A stretch of DNA of 64,000 nucleotides, taken from Saccharopolyspora indica. Its GTDB lineage: Bacteria > Actinomycetota > Actinomycetes > Mycobacteriales > Pseudonocardiaceae. The notes under the pieces were generated by a model. It ran no database searches. It was not told the origin of the DNA and saw nothing but the letters and a program-made list of their open reading frames with translations. A program made the translations under genes and the position numbers. Positions 1-8,517 of this stretch are shown here, piece by piece; the stretch's first letter is position 1, and each line of letters starts with the position of its first letter. Location: positions 1 through 64,000 of the forward strand of contig NZ_JAQGLB010000007.1 of the NCBI RefSeq assembly GCF_027853965.1, in the 5' to 3' direction.

Positions 1-178
1 CGGCGCCGCACGTCCGCCCCCGGTTCCGCCGCGCGGAGCAGTCTCCGCGGTGGCATCTTTCGCCCACGCCGACCGGCAGCGTTGACCGGCCGTGGTGGTG
101 TGAGTAACTTCCGAAATCGTCCGATTTCGTGGTGAACTCTTACCGCCTGGCGAAGATCTGCCCCGCAGGGAGGCGACT
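1..178. other. Upstream region with one palindrome, no supported gene
   Basis: The window opens in non-annotatable sequence; a C-terminal gene fragment could end near 85 but no frame is convincing. An inverted repeat with arms CGAAATCG (112-119) and CGATTTCG (122-129) lies 50 bp before the nagZ-like start and could be a terminator for an upstream gene or an operator. A purine-rich ribosome binding site (GGGAGG) lies just before 179. Confidence 0.4.
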
Positions 179-1951
179 GTGTCCCCGAAGCCCCGAACGC
201 GCCGAGCCGCGATCGCGCTCAGCGCCCTGGCCGCAGGAGCGGTGGCGCTCACCGCCACCGGCGGCGCCAGCACGCCGCAGCGCCCCGCCGAGCTCCTCCA
301 GGAGATGACGCTGGAGGAGAAGGTCGGGCAGCTCTTCGTCACCTACGCCTACGGCCGCACCGCCGACACCCCGCACCCCAAGAACAAGGAGGAGTTCGGC
401 GTCGACACCCCGGCCCAGGTGGTGCAGAAGTACCACCTCGGCGGCGTCATCCACTTCGCGTGGACCGACAGCCTCTACGACCCGAAGCAGATCGCCGAGC
501 TGTCCAACGGGCTGCAGAACGCCGCGGTCAACTCCGGTTCCAAGGTGCCGCTGCTGATCTCCACCGACCAGGAGCAGGGCCAGGTCACCCGCATCCACGA
601 GCCCGCCACCCAGTTCCCCGGGAACATGGCGCTCGGCTCCGGCCGCAGCCCCGAGGACGCCGAGCGCGCCGCCGCGATCACCGGGCGGGAACTGCGCGCG
701 ATGGGGCTGAACCAGAACTTCGCGCCCAGCGGTGACGTCAACGTCAACCCGGCGAACCCGGTGATCGGGGTGCGCTCCTTCTCCTCCGACCCGGCGCTGG
801 CCGCGCAGCTCACCGCGGCGCAGATCCGCGGCTACGAGGACTCCGCCGGTCCCGGCGAGACGGTGTCGGCCTCGGTCAAGCACTTCCCCGGGCACGGCGA
901 CACCAACCAGGACAGCCACACCGCGCTGCCGGTGATCGAGCACGACCGCCAGCAGTGGGAGCAGCTCGACGCGCCGCCGTTCAAGGAGGCCATCGCCACC
1001 GGGACCGACGCGGTGATGAGCGCCCACATCGTGGTGCCGAAGCTGGACGACTCCGGCGAGCCCTCGACGCTGTCGCCGAAGGTGCTCACCGGGATGCTCC
1101 GCGAGGAGCTCGGGTTCAAGGGCGTGATCATCACCGACTCGCTGCAGATGGACGGCGTGCGGGAGAAGCACCCGAACGCCGAGATCCCGGTGCTGGCGCT
1201 CAAGGCGGGTGCCGACATGCTGCTCATGCCGAACGACCTGCAGGTCGCCATCGACGGCGTGCTCAACGCGGTGCGCAGCGGCGAGCTCAGCGAGCAGCGG
1301 ATCGACCAGAGCGTGGAGCGCGTGCTGGCGCTGAAGTCCGGTCGCGGTGTGCTGGAGAACCCGTTCGTCGACGTGTCCAAAGTGGACCAGATCGTTGGTA
1401 GCAAGGAGCACCTGGCCGAGGCGCAGGCCATCACCGACCGCACCACCACGCTGCTGCGCAACGACGGCGTCCTGCCGCTCAAGCCGCCGGCCAAGATGTT
1501 CGTGACCGGCGCGGGCGACGACGCGACCGCGGCGCTGGCCGAGCAGATCGGGGCGCGCGGGCCGCAGACCTCGGCGCTGGCCACGGGCCTGAAGCCGACG
1601 AAGGAGCAGATCGACCAGGCCGTCGAGCAGGCTCGGCAGAACGACGTCACCGTCGTGCTCACCAACGCCGCCTGGAGCGAGGCCAACGCCGGGCAGCTCG
1701 ACCTGGTCCGCGCCCTGCAGCAGACCGGGAAGCCGGTCATCGCGGTCGCCGCCCGCGACCCCTACGACGCGGCGCGCGCCGACGCACCCGCCTGGCTCGC
1801 CACCTACTCGGACAAGCCGGTGGCGATGGAGTCGCTGACCAAGGTGCTCTTCGGCGAGATCGCTCCGGTCGGCAAGCTCCCGGTTCCGGTGCCGGACCCG
1901 AACAAGCCCGGCACCGACGCGTACCCGTACGGCCACGGATTGGGCTGGTGA
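179..1951 (+). CDS. nagZ: Secreted GH3 beta-N-acetylglucosaminidase (NagZ-type)
   Basis: Glycoside hydrolase family 3 enzyme of 590 aa that should release terminal GlcNAc from peptidoglycan fragments outside the membrane. GTG start with GGGAGG just upstream. Residues 1-31 form a signal peptide (RTRR followed by an Ala/Leu-rich core). The NagZ signature KHFPGHGDTNQDSH spans 234-247; D245/H247 match the Asp-His acid/base dyad of Bacillus NagZ, and D320 in ITDSLQM is the expected nucleophile. A second domain follows from about 430, as in the long Gram-positive NagZ. It is 6 bp upstream of a NamZ homologue and then an AmiE-like hydrolase, so the three probably form an operon for cell-wall turnover. 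Family and substrate class are well supported; exact substrate is inferred from neighbours. Confidence 0.93.
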   Translation: MSPKPRTRRAAIALSALAAGAVALTATGGASTPQRPAELLQEMTLEEKVGQLFVTYAYGRTADTPHPKNKEEFGVDTPAQVVQKYHLGGVIHFAWTDSLYDPKQIAELSNGLQNAAVNSGSKVPLLISTDQEQGQVTRIHEPATQFPGNMALGSGRSPEDAERAAAITGRELRAMGLNQNFAPSGDVNVNPANPVIGVRSFSSDPALAAQLTAAQIRGYEDSAGPGETVSASVKHFPGHGDTNQDSHTALPVIEHDRQQWEQLDAPPFKEAIATGTDAVMSAHIVVPKLDDSGEPSTLSPKVLTGMLREELGFKGVIITDSLQMDGVREKHPNAEIPVLALKAGADMLLMPNDLQVAIDGVLNAVRSGELSEQRIDQSVERVLALKSGRGVLENPFVDVSKVDQIVGSKEHLAEAQAITDRTTTLLRNDGVLPLKPPAKMFVTGAGDDATAALAEQIGARGPQTSALATGLKPTKEQIDQAVEQARQNDVTVVLTNAAWSEANAGQLDLVRALQQTGKPVIAVAARDPYDAARADAPAWLATYSDKPVAMESLTKVLFGEIAPVGKLPVPVPDPNKPGTDAYPYGHGLGW

Positions 1952-1957
1952 CGACAG

Positions 1958-3217
1958 GTGGCTGAGTTCCAGTTCTCCCGGCGCGGCATGCTGACCGCGG
2001 CTGCGCTGGCCGTGCCCGCGGTCGGGATCGCGGCGAGCTCCGCCTGCGCCGCGCCGCAGCAGTCCACCGACCTCGGGTTCGTGGTCCGCACCGGGGCGGA
2101 CGTGCTCGCCGGGCGGAACTGGGACGACGTCAAGGGCCGCCGGATCGGGGTGGTGACCAACCCGACCGGCGTGCTCTCGTCGCTGGAGCACCTCGTCGAC
2201 GCCGTGCACGCCAGCGGTTCGGTCGACATCGCCGCGGTCTTCGGGCCCGAGCACGGATTCCGCGGCACGTCCCAGGCGGGCGGGTCCGAGGGCGACTACC
2301 GCGACCCGCGCACCGGGCTGCCGGTGTACGACGCGTACGGGGCCGACGCGGCGAAGCTGGCCGGGATGTTCCGCAAGGCGGGCGTCGAGCAGGTGGTCTT
2401 CGACATCGCCGACGTGGGCGCCCGCTTCTACACCTACATCTGGACGATGTACACCGCGATGCAGGCCGCGCAGCAGGTCGGGGCGTCGTTCCTGGTGCTG
2501 GACCGGCCGAACCCGCTCGGCGGCCAGGTCGCCGGGCCGCAGCTGGACCCGCGGTTCGCCTCCGGCGTCGGGTTGCTGCCGATCGTGCAGCAGCACGGGA
2601 TGACCGTCGGCGAGCTGGCCCGGATGTTCAACCGCGTCCACCTCCCCGAACCGCTGCCGCAGCTCGAGGTGGTGCGGGTCGAGGGCTGGAAGGGGCGCGC
2701 CGCGGACACCGGGCTGCCGTGGGTGCCGCCCAGCCCGAACATGCCGACTCCGGACACCGCCGCGCTGTACCCCGGCACCGGGTTGTTCGAGGGCACCGTG
2801 CTCTCCGAAGGCCGGGGCACCACCAGGCCGTTCGAGATCATCGGGGCGCCGGGCATCGACTGGCGGTGGGCGGAGGAGCTCAACACCGCCGGGCTGCCCG
2901 GAGTCCGGTTCCGCGAGACCTACTTCGTGCCGACCTTCTCCAAGCACGCCGAGGTCACCTGCGGCGGTGTGCAGGTGCACCGGCTCGGCGAGGTCGACGC
3001 GATCCGGACCGCGGTGACCATGCTCGTCACGGCGCGGCGCCTGTACCCGCAGGTGTTCGGCTGGCGACCGGACAACATGATCGACAAGCTGTCCGGCTCC
3101 GACCGGCTGCGCACGATGGTCGACCGCGGCGCCGGCACCGACGAGATCGTCGATTCCTGGCAGGACGAGGTCGAGGACTTCCGACGACAACGCGAACCGG
3201 ATCTGCTTTACCGCTGA
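1958..3217 (+). CDS. namZ: Exo-beta-N-acetylmuramidase NamZ (DUF1343, GH171)
   Basis: DUF1343 protein of 419 aa. The characterised Bacillus homologue (NamZ/YbbC) removes MurNAc from the non-reducing end of peptidoglycan chains after NagZ has taken the GlcNAc. The N-terminus carries a Tat-type signal (SRRGML at 7-12, then a hydrophobic stretch to about residue 31), so export in folded form is likely. The GPEHG motif (E98 in this numbering) matches the proposed catalytic glutamate region. The GTG start lies 6 bp after nagZ and the next gene starts 12 bp downstream, giving a tight operon. Together with NagZ this supplies free GlcNAc and MurNAc for uptake. Family assignment is firm; activity is by homology. 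Confidence 0.9.
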   Translation: MAEFQFSRRGMLTAAALAVPAVGIAASSACAAPQQSTDLGFVVRTGADVLAGRNWDDVKGRRIGVVTNPTGVLSSLEHLVDAVHASGSVDIAAVFGPEHGFRGTSQAGGSEGDYRDPRTGLPVYDAYGADAAKLAGMFRKAGVEQVVFDIADVGARFYTYIWTMYTAMQAAQQVGASFLVLDRPNPLGGQVAGPQLDPRFASGVGLLPIVQQHGMTVGELARMFNRVHLPEPLPQLEVVRVEGWKGRAADTGLPWVPPSPNMPTPDTAALYPGTGLFEGTVLSEGRGTTRPFEIIGAPGIDWRWAEELNTAGLPGVRFRETYFVPTFSKHAEVTCGGVQVHRLGEVDAIRTAVTMLVTARRLYPQVFGWRPDNMIDKLSGSDRLRTMVDRGAGTDEIVDSWQDEVEDFRRQREPDLLYR

Positions 3218-3229
3218 GGGGGAAACGCG

Positions 3230-4966
3230 ATGGGCAGGACGATCTTGGCTGCGGTGGCTCTGCTGTCGGTCACCGCGCTGGCCGGCTCGGCGACGGCATC
3301 ACCGGGCAACGCCAACGGCCACTTCGACCGCCCGCAACGGGGATTCGCTCCCAGCGAGACCGTGCTGCGCGACGGTTCTCCGGCCGATGTCGGGCTGGAT
3401 CCCGCCCCGATCGACGCTGCGCTGCAGCAGATCGCGGCGTGGACGGAGAAGACGCCGGGCCGCGAGCACCCGATGTACGCGGGCGCCGTGAGCCTGCTGG
3501 TGCACGACGGGGTGGTGGTGCGGCGCGATGCCGTCGGGCACGAGGTGCGCTACTCCGACGGCGAGGGCACCGAGTTACCCGCCGACCAGCAGGAACCGAT
3601 GCGGGCCGACACGATCTTCGACGTCGCCTCGATCAGCAAGCTGTTCACCTCGATCGCGGCGCTGCAGCTCGTCGACGACGGCGCGGTGCGGCTGGACGCG
3701 CCGGTCGCGGAGTACCTGCCGGAGTTCGGCGTCAACGGCAAGCAGGCGATCACCGTCGAGCAGCTGCTCACCCACACCTCCGGGTTGCAGGCCGAGGCGC
3801 AGCTGTGGAAGCTGCCCCCGGAGCAGCGGATCCCGTCGATCATGCAGCTCACGCCGGAGCACCCGCCCGGCACCAACTACACCTACTCCGACCCGAACAT
3901 GATCACGCTCGGCGTGCTCGTCCAGCGCATCACCGGTGAACCGCTGGACCGGGTGGTGGCCGAGCGGATCACCGGGCCGCTGGGCATGCGGGACACCGGC
4001 TACAACCCGCCCGCGGCCGAGCTGCACCGAGTGGCGGCCACGGAGTTCCAGGCCGATCCGCCGCGCGGCATGGTGCGCGGCAAGGTGCACGACGAGAACG
4101 CCTGGTCGCTGGGCGGCGTCGCGGGCCAGGCCGGCGTCTTCTCCACCGCCGACGACCTGGCGACGCTGGGGCAGGCACTGCTCAACGGCGGCACCTACGC
4201 GGGCAACCGCATCCTCTCCGAGGACGGCGTGACCCGGATGCTGACCGACTTCAACGGCGATTTCCCCGGAAACGCGCACGGGTTGGGCTTCGAGCTCGAC
4301 CAGCGCTGGTACATGGCCGGACTCAGCGCCCCGCACACCGCAGGGCACACCGGCTACACCGGGACCTCGCTGGTGATCGATCCGCTGTCGCGATCGGTCG
4401 CGGTGCTGCTCACCAACCGCGTGCACCCGTCGCGGGAGTGGGGCTCGAACAACCAGGCCAGGCAGGCGCTGGCGCAGGGCATGGCGCGGGCGCTGGCGGT
4501 GCGACCGGAGTTCGGCTCCGAGTCGTGGTCCGCCGACCGCCCGGGGACGTTGACCACCGATCCGCTCGGGCCGGTCAGCGGCCCGGTGCAGGTCACCTAC
4601 AGCGCGTTCGTGGACGTCCAGCGGGACGCCGACGGCGTCGACCCGCTGCTGCTCGAATCCAGTGTGGACGGTACGACCTGGCAGCCGGTGGCGGTGCGGG
4701 CCGATGGCCCGGGAGCACCGGAGGGCGCCCAGGAGCAGCTGGCCGGGTCCGGGCACCGGAGCTGGTGGCAGGTGCGCGGTTCCGTCGCCGCGGAGCCGGG
4801 CGAGCAGGTGCGCTTGCGGTGGCGGTACGCGCCGGACGACCAGTACACCGGGCGCGGGGTGAACGTGGACGGCATCCTGGCCGCCGACCGCGACGCGACC
4901 CTGCTGGACGGCGAGCTCCAGGCAGACCGCCTGCACCCCGAGGGCTGGATCTCCACCGACCGCTGA
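3230..4966 (+). CDS. Secreted beta-lactamase-family serine hydrolase, AmiE-like
   Basis: 578 aa protein with signal peptide (1-24) and a class C beta-lactamase/PBP4-type domain. The SxxK motif is S134-I-S-K137, YSD supplies the Tyr motif, and HTG replaces the usual KTG. In B. subtilis the equivalent gene next to nagZ and namZ encodes N-acetylmuramyl-L-alanine amidase (AmiE/YbbE), so peptide removal from muropeptides is the likely job. An extra beta-rich C-terminal domain (about 410-578) has no counterpart that I recognise and may bind carbohydrate. ATG start, 12 bp after namZ, preceded by GGGGGA. D,D-carboxypeptidase or esterase activity remains possible. Confidence 0.85.
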   Translation: MGRTILAAVALLSVTALAGSATASPGNANGHFDRPQRGFAPSETVLRDGSPADVGLDPAPIDAALQQIAAWTEKTPGREHPMYAGAVSLLVHDGVVVRRDAVGHEVRYSDGEGTELPADQQEPMRADTIFDVASISKLFTSIAALQLVDDGAVRLDAPVAEYLPEFGVNGKQAITVEQLLTHTSGLQAEAQLWKLPPEQRIPSIMQLTPEHPPGTNYTYSDPNMITLGVLVQRITGEPLDRVVAERITGPLGMRDTGYNPPAAELHRVAATEFQADPPRGMVRGKVHDENAWSLGGVAGQAGVFSTADDLATLGQALLNGGTYAGNRILSEDGVTRMLTDFNGDFPGNAHGLGFELDQRWYMAGLSAPHTAGHTGYTGTSLVIDPLSRSVAVLLTNRVHPSREWGSNNQARQALAQGMARALAVRPEFGSESWSADRPGTLTTDPLGPVSGPVQVTYSAFVDVQRDADGVDPLLLESSVDGTTWQPVAVRADGPGAPEGAQEQLAGSGHRSWWQVRGSVAAEPGEQVRLRWRYAPDDQYTGRGVNVDGILAADRDATLLDGELQADRLHPEGWISTDR

Positions 4967-4967
4967 C

Positions 4968-4987
4968 GCCCCTGTCACGGCAGGGGC
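4968..4987. terminator. Bidirectional hairpin between convergent genes
   Basis: Arms GCCCCTG (4968-4974) and CAGGGGC (4981-4987) with a 6-nt loop. It sits 1 bp after the AmiE-like stop codon, and the stop of the facing MBL gene lies in the loop, so one short hairpin can end both transcripts. Confidence 0.6.
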
Positions 4988-5826
4988 TGCCAGCGGGTGG
5001 TGCCGGAGTCGGTGATCGCGCGGCCGAACTGGACGTCGGCGAAGTGGATGCCGAAGCCGATGGTGCCCGGTTCCCGGAGGTCTTCCACCAGGTCCTGACG
5101 GGTGCGGATCGCCTCGGCGCGGTCGACGTCGGCCCAGACCGGCCAGGTCGGTTCGGCGATCTGCACCGCGCTGTGCAACGCGTCGCCGAAGGCGATCAGG
5201 CGCTGGTCGCCCGAGGTGAGCGCGTACGCCGCATGGCCGGGCGTGTGGCCGGAGGAGTTGCGCACGCGCACGCCCGGGAAGATCTCCTGCCCGTCGTGGA
5301 CGGTTTCGACCTGCCGCTCCAGCGCGACCAGCATCTCGTCGGTGACGTCCTCGGCGTGCTCGTCGCGGAGCTTCCACTCCTGCTCCGCCAGCAGGAACCG
5401 CGCCGCCGGGAAGGCACCGTGGTGCGCCCAGCCGATGTGGTCGGTGTGCAGGTGGGTGATCGCGACCGCTTCGATCTCATCGGGAGCGCGCCCCAGCACC
5501 GCCAGGTTCTCCAGCAGGTCACCGCCGCGGGTCGCGCCGATGATCTGGTTGCCCGGGTCGTCGGGCCGGGCGGCCGGGCCGAATCCGGCGTCGATCAGCA
5601 TCGCCCGCGAGCCGTGCTCGACGAGCAGTCCGCCGATGCTGGCGACCAGCTGCCCAGCGCCGTCGAGGTGTTGCGCGCGTTCGCGCCAGTCGTCTTCCGA
5701 GGTCTCCAGGAACCAGCCGCGCGGCTTGAGGCCGACGACGCCGTCCGGGACGTAGCTGATCCGCAGGTCGCCGAGCTCGATCGACCGGATGCCCGCTGCT
5801 GTGCTCCACCGCTGTTCCGCAATCAT
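4975..5826 (-). CDS. MBL-fold metallo-hydrolase
   Basis: 283 aa metallo-beta-lactamase-fold enzyme. The zinc motif is H125-L-H127-T-D129-H130 (THLHTDHIGW), followed by HTPGHA, an Asp in FGDALH and a late His in GIHF, giving a complete dinuclear site. The fold is shared by AHL lactonases and other esterases; the substrate cannot be read from sequence. ATG start at the divergent promoter shared with a MarR regulator 63 bp away, which probably controls it through the inverted repeat at 5837-5863. Confidence 0.88.
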   Translation of the reverse strand: MIAEQRWSTAAGIRSIELGDLRISYVPDGVVGLKPRGWFLETSEDDWRERAQHLDGAGQLVASIGGLLVEHGSRAMLIDAGFGPAARPDDPGNQIIGATRGGDLLENLAVLGRAPDEIEAVAITHLHTDHIGWAHHGAFPAARFLLAEQEWKLRDEHAEDVTDEMLVALERQVETVHDGQEIFPGVRVRNSSGHTPGHAAYALTSGDQRLIAFGDALHSAVQIAEPTWPVWADVDRAEAIRTRQDLVEDLREPGTIGFGIHFADVQFGRAITDSGTTRWQPLP

Positions 5827-5836
5827 GGCGATTAAC

Positions 5837-5863
5837 TTACAACTAGAACTATTCTAATTGCAA
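5837..5863. promoter_or_regulatory. MarR-type operator between divergent genes
   Basis: A 27-bp inverted repeat: left arm TTACAACTAGAA, spacer CTA, right arm TTCTAATTGCAA; 10 of 12 arm positions are complementary and the inner TAGAA/TTCTA is perfect. It is AT-rich against its surroundings and fills most of the 63-bp gap, as expected for an autoregulatory MarR site. Confidence 0.7.
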
Positions 5864-5877
5864 CATCTCTAACTTGG

Positions 5878-5883
5878 TAGGAT
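5878..5883 (+). promoter_or_regulatory. -10 element TAGGAT for a leaderless marR transcript
   Basis: TAGGAT ends 6 nt before the ATG at 5890, placing the likely transcription start on or next to the start codon. No ribosome binding site is visible between them. Confidence 0.55.
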
Positions 5884-5889
5884 GCTCGC

Positions 5890-6303
5890 ATGGACCGGTC
5901 CGCGGAAACCCGCGAGCTCTGCAGCCTGATCAGCGAGCTCGCGCACGACATCGAGGAGCACGTGCGGCGCTGCGTCGCGGACAGCGAGCTCACGGCGTCC
6001 CAGGCGATCGCCCTGCGCGAGCTGGCCGAACCGCTGAGCATGCGCGAACTCGCCAACCGGATGCACTGCGCGACCTCGAACGTGACCTTCGTGATCGACC
6101 GCCTGGAGAAGCAGGGCCTGGTCACCCGCCGCCCGCACCCCACCGACCGCCGCGCGAAGGAGATCGCGCTGACCGAGGAAGGCGCGCAGCAGCGGACGCG
6201 GATCATCGAGCGCTTCTCGGTCAACACCCCGCTGTCCGGGCTCGACGCGGACGAGCAGCAGAGCCTGCACGAGCTCCTGCGACGCGCCCTGTCCGCCCGC
6301 TGA
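5890..6303 (+). CDS. MarR family transcriptional regulator
   Basis: 137 aa winged-helix repressor. The recognition region (MRELANRMHCATSNVTFVI, about 56-74) and the wing (RRPHPTDRRAKEIALTEEG) follow the MarR consensus closely. Divergent from the MBL hydrolase, with a palindromic operator between them and a -10 hexamer directly in front of its start. A RidA-type gene begins 62 bp downstream and could be co-transcribed. The inducer is unknown. Confidence 0.9.
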   Translation: MDRSAETRELCSLISELAHDIEEHVRRCVADSELTASQAIALRELAEPLSMRELANRMHCATSNVTFVIDRLEKQGLVTRRPHPTDRRAKEIALTEEGAQQRTRIIERFSVNTPLSGLDADEQQSLHELLRRALSAR

Positions 6304-6365
6304 GGAATTCCCCGCACCCGGATGCGTTCTCAAGATCGAGAACCGTCTTCCGGAAGGAACACCGC

Positions 6366-6761
6366 GTGTCCCACCAGATCATCAACCCGGCGACCCTGCA
6401 CGACCCGGTCCGCTTCGGCTACAGCCACGTCGCCGACACCTCCACCGGACTGGTGTTCATCGCAGGCCAGTACGCCTCCGACGGCAACGGCGAGGTGACC
6501 TCGAACGACTTCGCCGAGCAGGTCGAGCAGTCGCTGGCCAACCTGCGCACCGCGCTCGCCGCCGCCGACCTGGACTTCGGCCACGTCGTGCAGCTGCGCA
6601 CCTACGTCGTCGACCACGACCTCGACAAGCTCGCCGTGATCGGCAGGCTCATCGGCGAGATCTGGGGCGATCAGCCGCCCACCCAGACGCTCACCGGCGT
6701 GGCCGCGCTGGCGCTGCCGGGCATGCTCTTCGAGATCGACGCCGTCGCCGCGCGGCCCTGA
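6366..6761 (+). CDS. RidA/YjgF family protein
   Basis: 131 aa RidA-fold protein (reactive imine/enamine deaminase family). GTG start chosen because GGAAGGA lies 9 bp upstream and the homologous region begins with SHQIINPATLHDP; the open frame further upstream is not conserved. Motifs include VFIAGQYASD and QLRTYVVD. The canonical catalytic Arg of RidA is not evident in the C-terminal LPGMLFEIDAVAA, so this may be one of the divergent subfamilies with another role. Confidence 0.85.
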   Translation: MSHQIINPATLHDPVRFGYSHVADTSTGLVFIAGQYASDGNGEVTSNDFAEQVEQSLANLRTALAAADLDFGHVVQLRTYVVDHDLDKLAVIGRLIGEIWGDQPPTQTLTGVAALALPGMLFEIDAVAARP

Positions 6762-6832
6762 CATCGAGTCGCGGGCTCCACGACCGGCGGGCAGGGTCGG
6801 ACGCGAACCGCAACGCCTCGGAAGGAGTCGAG

Positions 6833-7225
6833 ATGTCGGGGATTCCGCAGGACCGGGAGGACATCCTGAGCAAGCGGGCCTTCGGGCACGTGGCCACCAT
6901 CGGCCCGAACGGTGAACCGCAGTCCAGCCCGGTGTGGATCGACTGGGACGGCCGGTACCTGAAGTTCAGCCAGACCAAGACTCGGCAGAAGTACCGGAAC
7001 CTGAAGCGCGAACCGCGCATCTCCGTCTCGGTGCACGACCCGGACCAGCCCTACCGCTACGTCGAGGTGCGCGGCCGGGTCGCCAAGGTCGAGGACGACC
7101 AGGACAACCGGTTCATCGACAAGATGGCCAAGAAGTACCTCGACGAGGACCGGTACCCGTGGCCCAAGCCGGGCGACGAGCGCGTGATCGTCTACGTCGA
7201 ACCGGAGCACACCACCAAGCAGTGA
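6833..7225 (+). CDS. PPOX-class (F420-dependent type) flavin/deazaflavin oxidoreductase
   Basis: 130 aa split-barrel protein of the pyridoxamine 5'-phosphate oxidase superfamily, of the actinobacterial F420-binding type. The pattern FGHVATIGPNGEPQSSPVWIDWDG followed by FSQTKTRQKYRNLKREPRISVSV is typical (abbreviated here to about residues 18-66). ATG start with GGAAGGAG upstream. Stand-alone gene followed after 11 bp by the double palindrome at 7237-7296, which probably ends the transcript. Substrate unknown. Confidence 0.87.
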   Translation: MSGIPQDREDILSKRAFGHVATIGPNGEPQSSPVWIDWDGRYLKFSQTKTRQKYRNLKREPRISVSVHDPDQPYRYVEVRGRVAKVEDDQDNRFIDKMAKKYLDEDRYPWPKPGDERVIVYVEPEHTTKQ

Positions 7226-7236
7226 CCGCCCGCGGT

Positions 7237-7296
7237 GTCAATTTCGCACGAAATTGACCGTCACCCGGGTGAACGTCAATTTCGCACGAAATTGAC
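7237..7296. repeat. Composite double palindrome, copy 1
   Basis: Two 22-bp inverted repeats (7237-7258 and 7275-7296), each with arms GTCAATTTCG and CGAAATTGAC around CA, separated by 16 bp containing the palindrome TCACCCGGGTGA. It begins 11 bp after the PPOX stop codon. The same architecture recurs at 26838-26898. Terminator function is likely; dyad-binding by a protein is possible. Confidence 0.75.
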
Positions 7297-7492
7297 GCGG
7301 CCCCGGGTGACGGAGCTGGTCGGGGACGTTGGGGTGGCGCCACGACCGGGTCGCTGCCGAGCCCGGTCGGCATGTCGCGCGCCGCCGTTCCTCCCGGGTG
7401 CGCGGGAGCTCTGAGCGCGGCGGTCCGGGCTGGTGCTCAGGGGCGATGACGGTCCGGTTCGGGAAAACCTACCTATTACCCCTTTCGGAGTA

Positions 7493-7510
7493 GTTGCCGG
7501 CGGATGCAAC
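7493..7510. promoter_or_regulatory. Candidate MurR operator
   Basis: Inverted repeat GTTGC-N8-GCAAC about 90 bp before the murR start. RpiR/MurR regulators usually control their own operon from a dyad in this position. No matching copy was seen in front of nagZ. Confidence 0.35.
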
Positions 7511-7584
7511 CTGGGTAGGAAGTTGCCCCGTCTTCCCGGTGGAAACCCGGAAGAGGGCCATTGACCGCCAGAAGCAACGGTTAG

Positions 7585-7590
7585 TAAGTT
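7585..7590 (+). promoter_or_regulatory. -10 element TAAGTT before murR
   Basis: TAAGTT ends 6 nt before the ATG at 7597 with no ribosome binding site, suggesting a leaderless message. Confidence 0.45.
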
Positions 7591-7596
7591 TCCCAC

Positions 7597-8517
7597 ATGG
7601 CCACTGACGACACGTCCCGCGAATCGGGCGAGGCGAGCCCCCTCGTCAAGATTCGCTCCTTGCTGCCCGGACTGGCCCGAGCGGAGCAGCGAGTGGCCAA
7701 CATCGTGCTGGCCGACCCGGCGTCGATCTCGCGGCGCAGCATCACCGAGGTCGCCGAAGCGGCGGGCACCAGCGAGACCACGGTCACCCGGTTCTGCAAG
7801 GCCATCGGCGTGGGCGGCTATCCCGACCTGCGCATCGCGCTGGCCGCCGACACCGCGCGCACCTCCACCCGCGACCGCGAGCTCGGCAGCGACATCGCCC
7901 CGGACGACGACCTCGGCCAGATCATCGAGAAGGTCGGCTACGCGGACGCGAAGGCCGTCGAGGAGACCGCCGACCAGCTGGACGCCGCGGTGCTGCAACC
8001 GCTCGTCGAGGACGTCGCGCAGGCCCGCCGCATCGACGTCTACGGCGTCGGTGCCAGCGCGTTCGTCGCGCTCGACCTCCAGCAGAAGCTGCACCGCATC
8101 GGCCTGACCTGCTTCGCGTGGTCGGACACGCACAACGCGCTCACCTCGGCGGCGGTGCTGCGCGAGGGGGACGTGGCCATCGGCATCTCGCACACCGGTG
8201 CGACCGCCGAGACGGTCGAGGCGCTGCGCGAGGCGCGGCGGCGGGGCGCGACGACGGCGGCGCTGACCAACTTCGCCCGCTCGCCGATCACCGAGGTCGC
8301 CGACCACGTGCTGACCACGGCGGTCCGCGAGACCACCTACCGATCGGGGGCCATGGCCAGCCGGATCGGCCAGCTCACCGTGATCGACTGCTTGTTCATC
8401 GGCGTCGCGCAGCGCCACCTGGACCAAGCCCGGGCGGCGCTGGAGGCCACGTACGAAGCGGTGGGCGGCCACCGCCTCGAAAGCCGACCGGACCGCCGGC
8501 GGCAGAAGGAGGCGTGA
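7597..8517 (+). CDS. murR: MurR/RpiR family regulator (HTH-SIS)
   Basis: 306 aa. N-terminal RpiR helix-turn-helix (about 15-90; ITEVAEAAGTSETTVTRFCKAIG is its core) followed by a sugar isomerase (SIS) domain from about 140 to 270, containing YGVGASAFVA and GISHTGATAETVEALREA. In characterised systems MurR senses MurNAc-6-phosphate and represses murQ. It overlaps murQ by one base, so the two are translationally coupled. This and the nagZ-namZ-amiE operon 2.6 kb upstream point to MurNAc catabolism. The gene symbol rests on the murQ linkage. Confidence 0.88.
   Translation: MATDDTSRESGEASPLVKIRSLLPGLARAEQRVANIVLADPASISRRSITEVAEAAGTSETTVTRFCKAIGVGGYPDLRIALAADTARTSTRDRELGSDIAPDDDLGQIIEKVGYADAKAVEETADQLDAAVLQPLVEDVAQARRIDVYGVGASAFVALDLQQKLHRIGLTCFAWSDTHNALTSAAVLREGDVAIGISHTGATAETVEALREARRRGATTAALTNFARSPITEVADHVLTTAVRETTYRSGAMASRIGQLTVIDCLFIGVAQRHLDQARAALEATYEAVGGHRLESRPDRRRQKEA

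Larger units (their letters stand above)
7226..7596. other. 371-bp gene-free stretch
   Basis: Holds the composite double palindrome (7237-7296), about 190 bp with no recognisable feature, then the murR promoter region. The latter contains an inverted repeat GTTGC-N8-GCAAC (7493-7510) and a -10-like TAAGTT directly before the murR ATG. Confidence 0.6.

Noticed and set aside
140-3190. 1016-codon open frame on the minus strand across nagZ and namZ
   Set aside because: Product is His/Arg/Val-rich with no domain pattern; typical antisense shadow in high-GC DNA over two well-supported genes.
3575-5377. 600-codon minus-strand frame overlapping the AmiE-like and MBL genes
   Set aside because: No recognisable motifs; overlaps two real genes in another frame.
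4975-5890. Quorum-quenching AHL lactonase with its regulator
   Set aside because: The HxHxDH motif is shared by many MBL enzymes and nothing here points to acyl-homoserine lactones.
7237-7296. CRISPR array from the repeated palindromes
   Set aside because: Only two repeats with a 16-bp spacer that is itself palindromic, and no cas genes.
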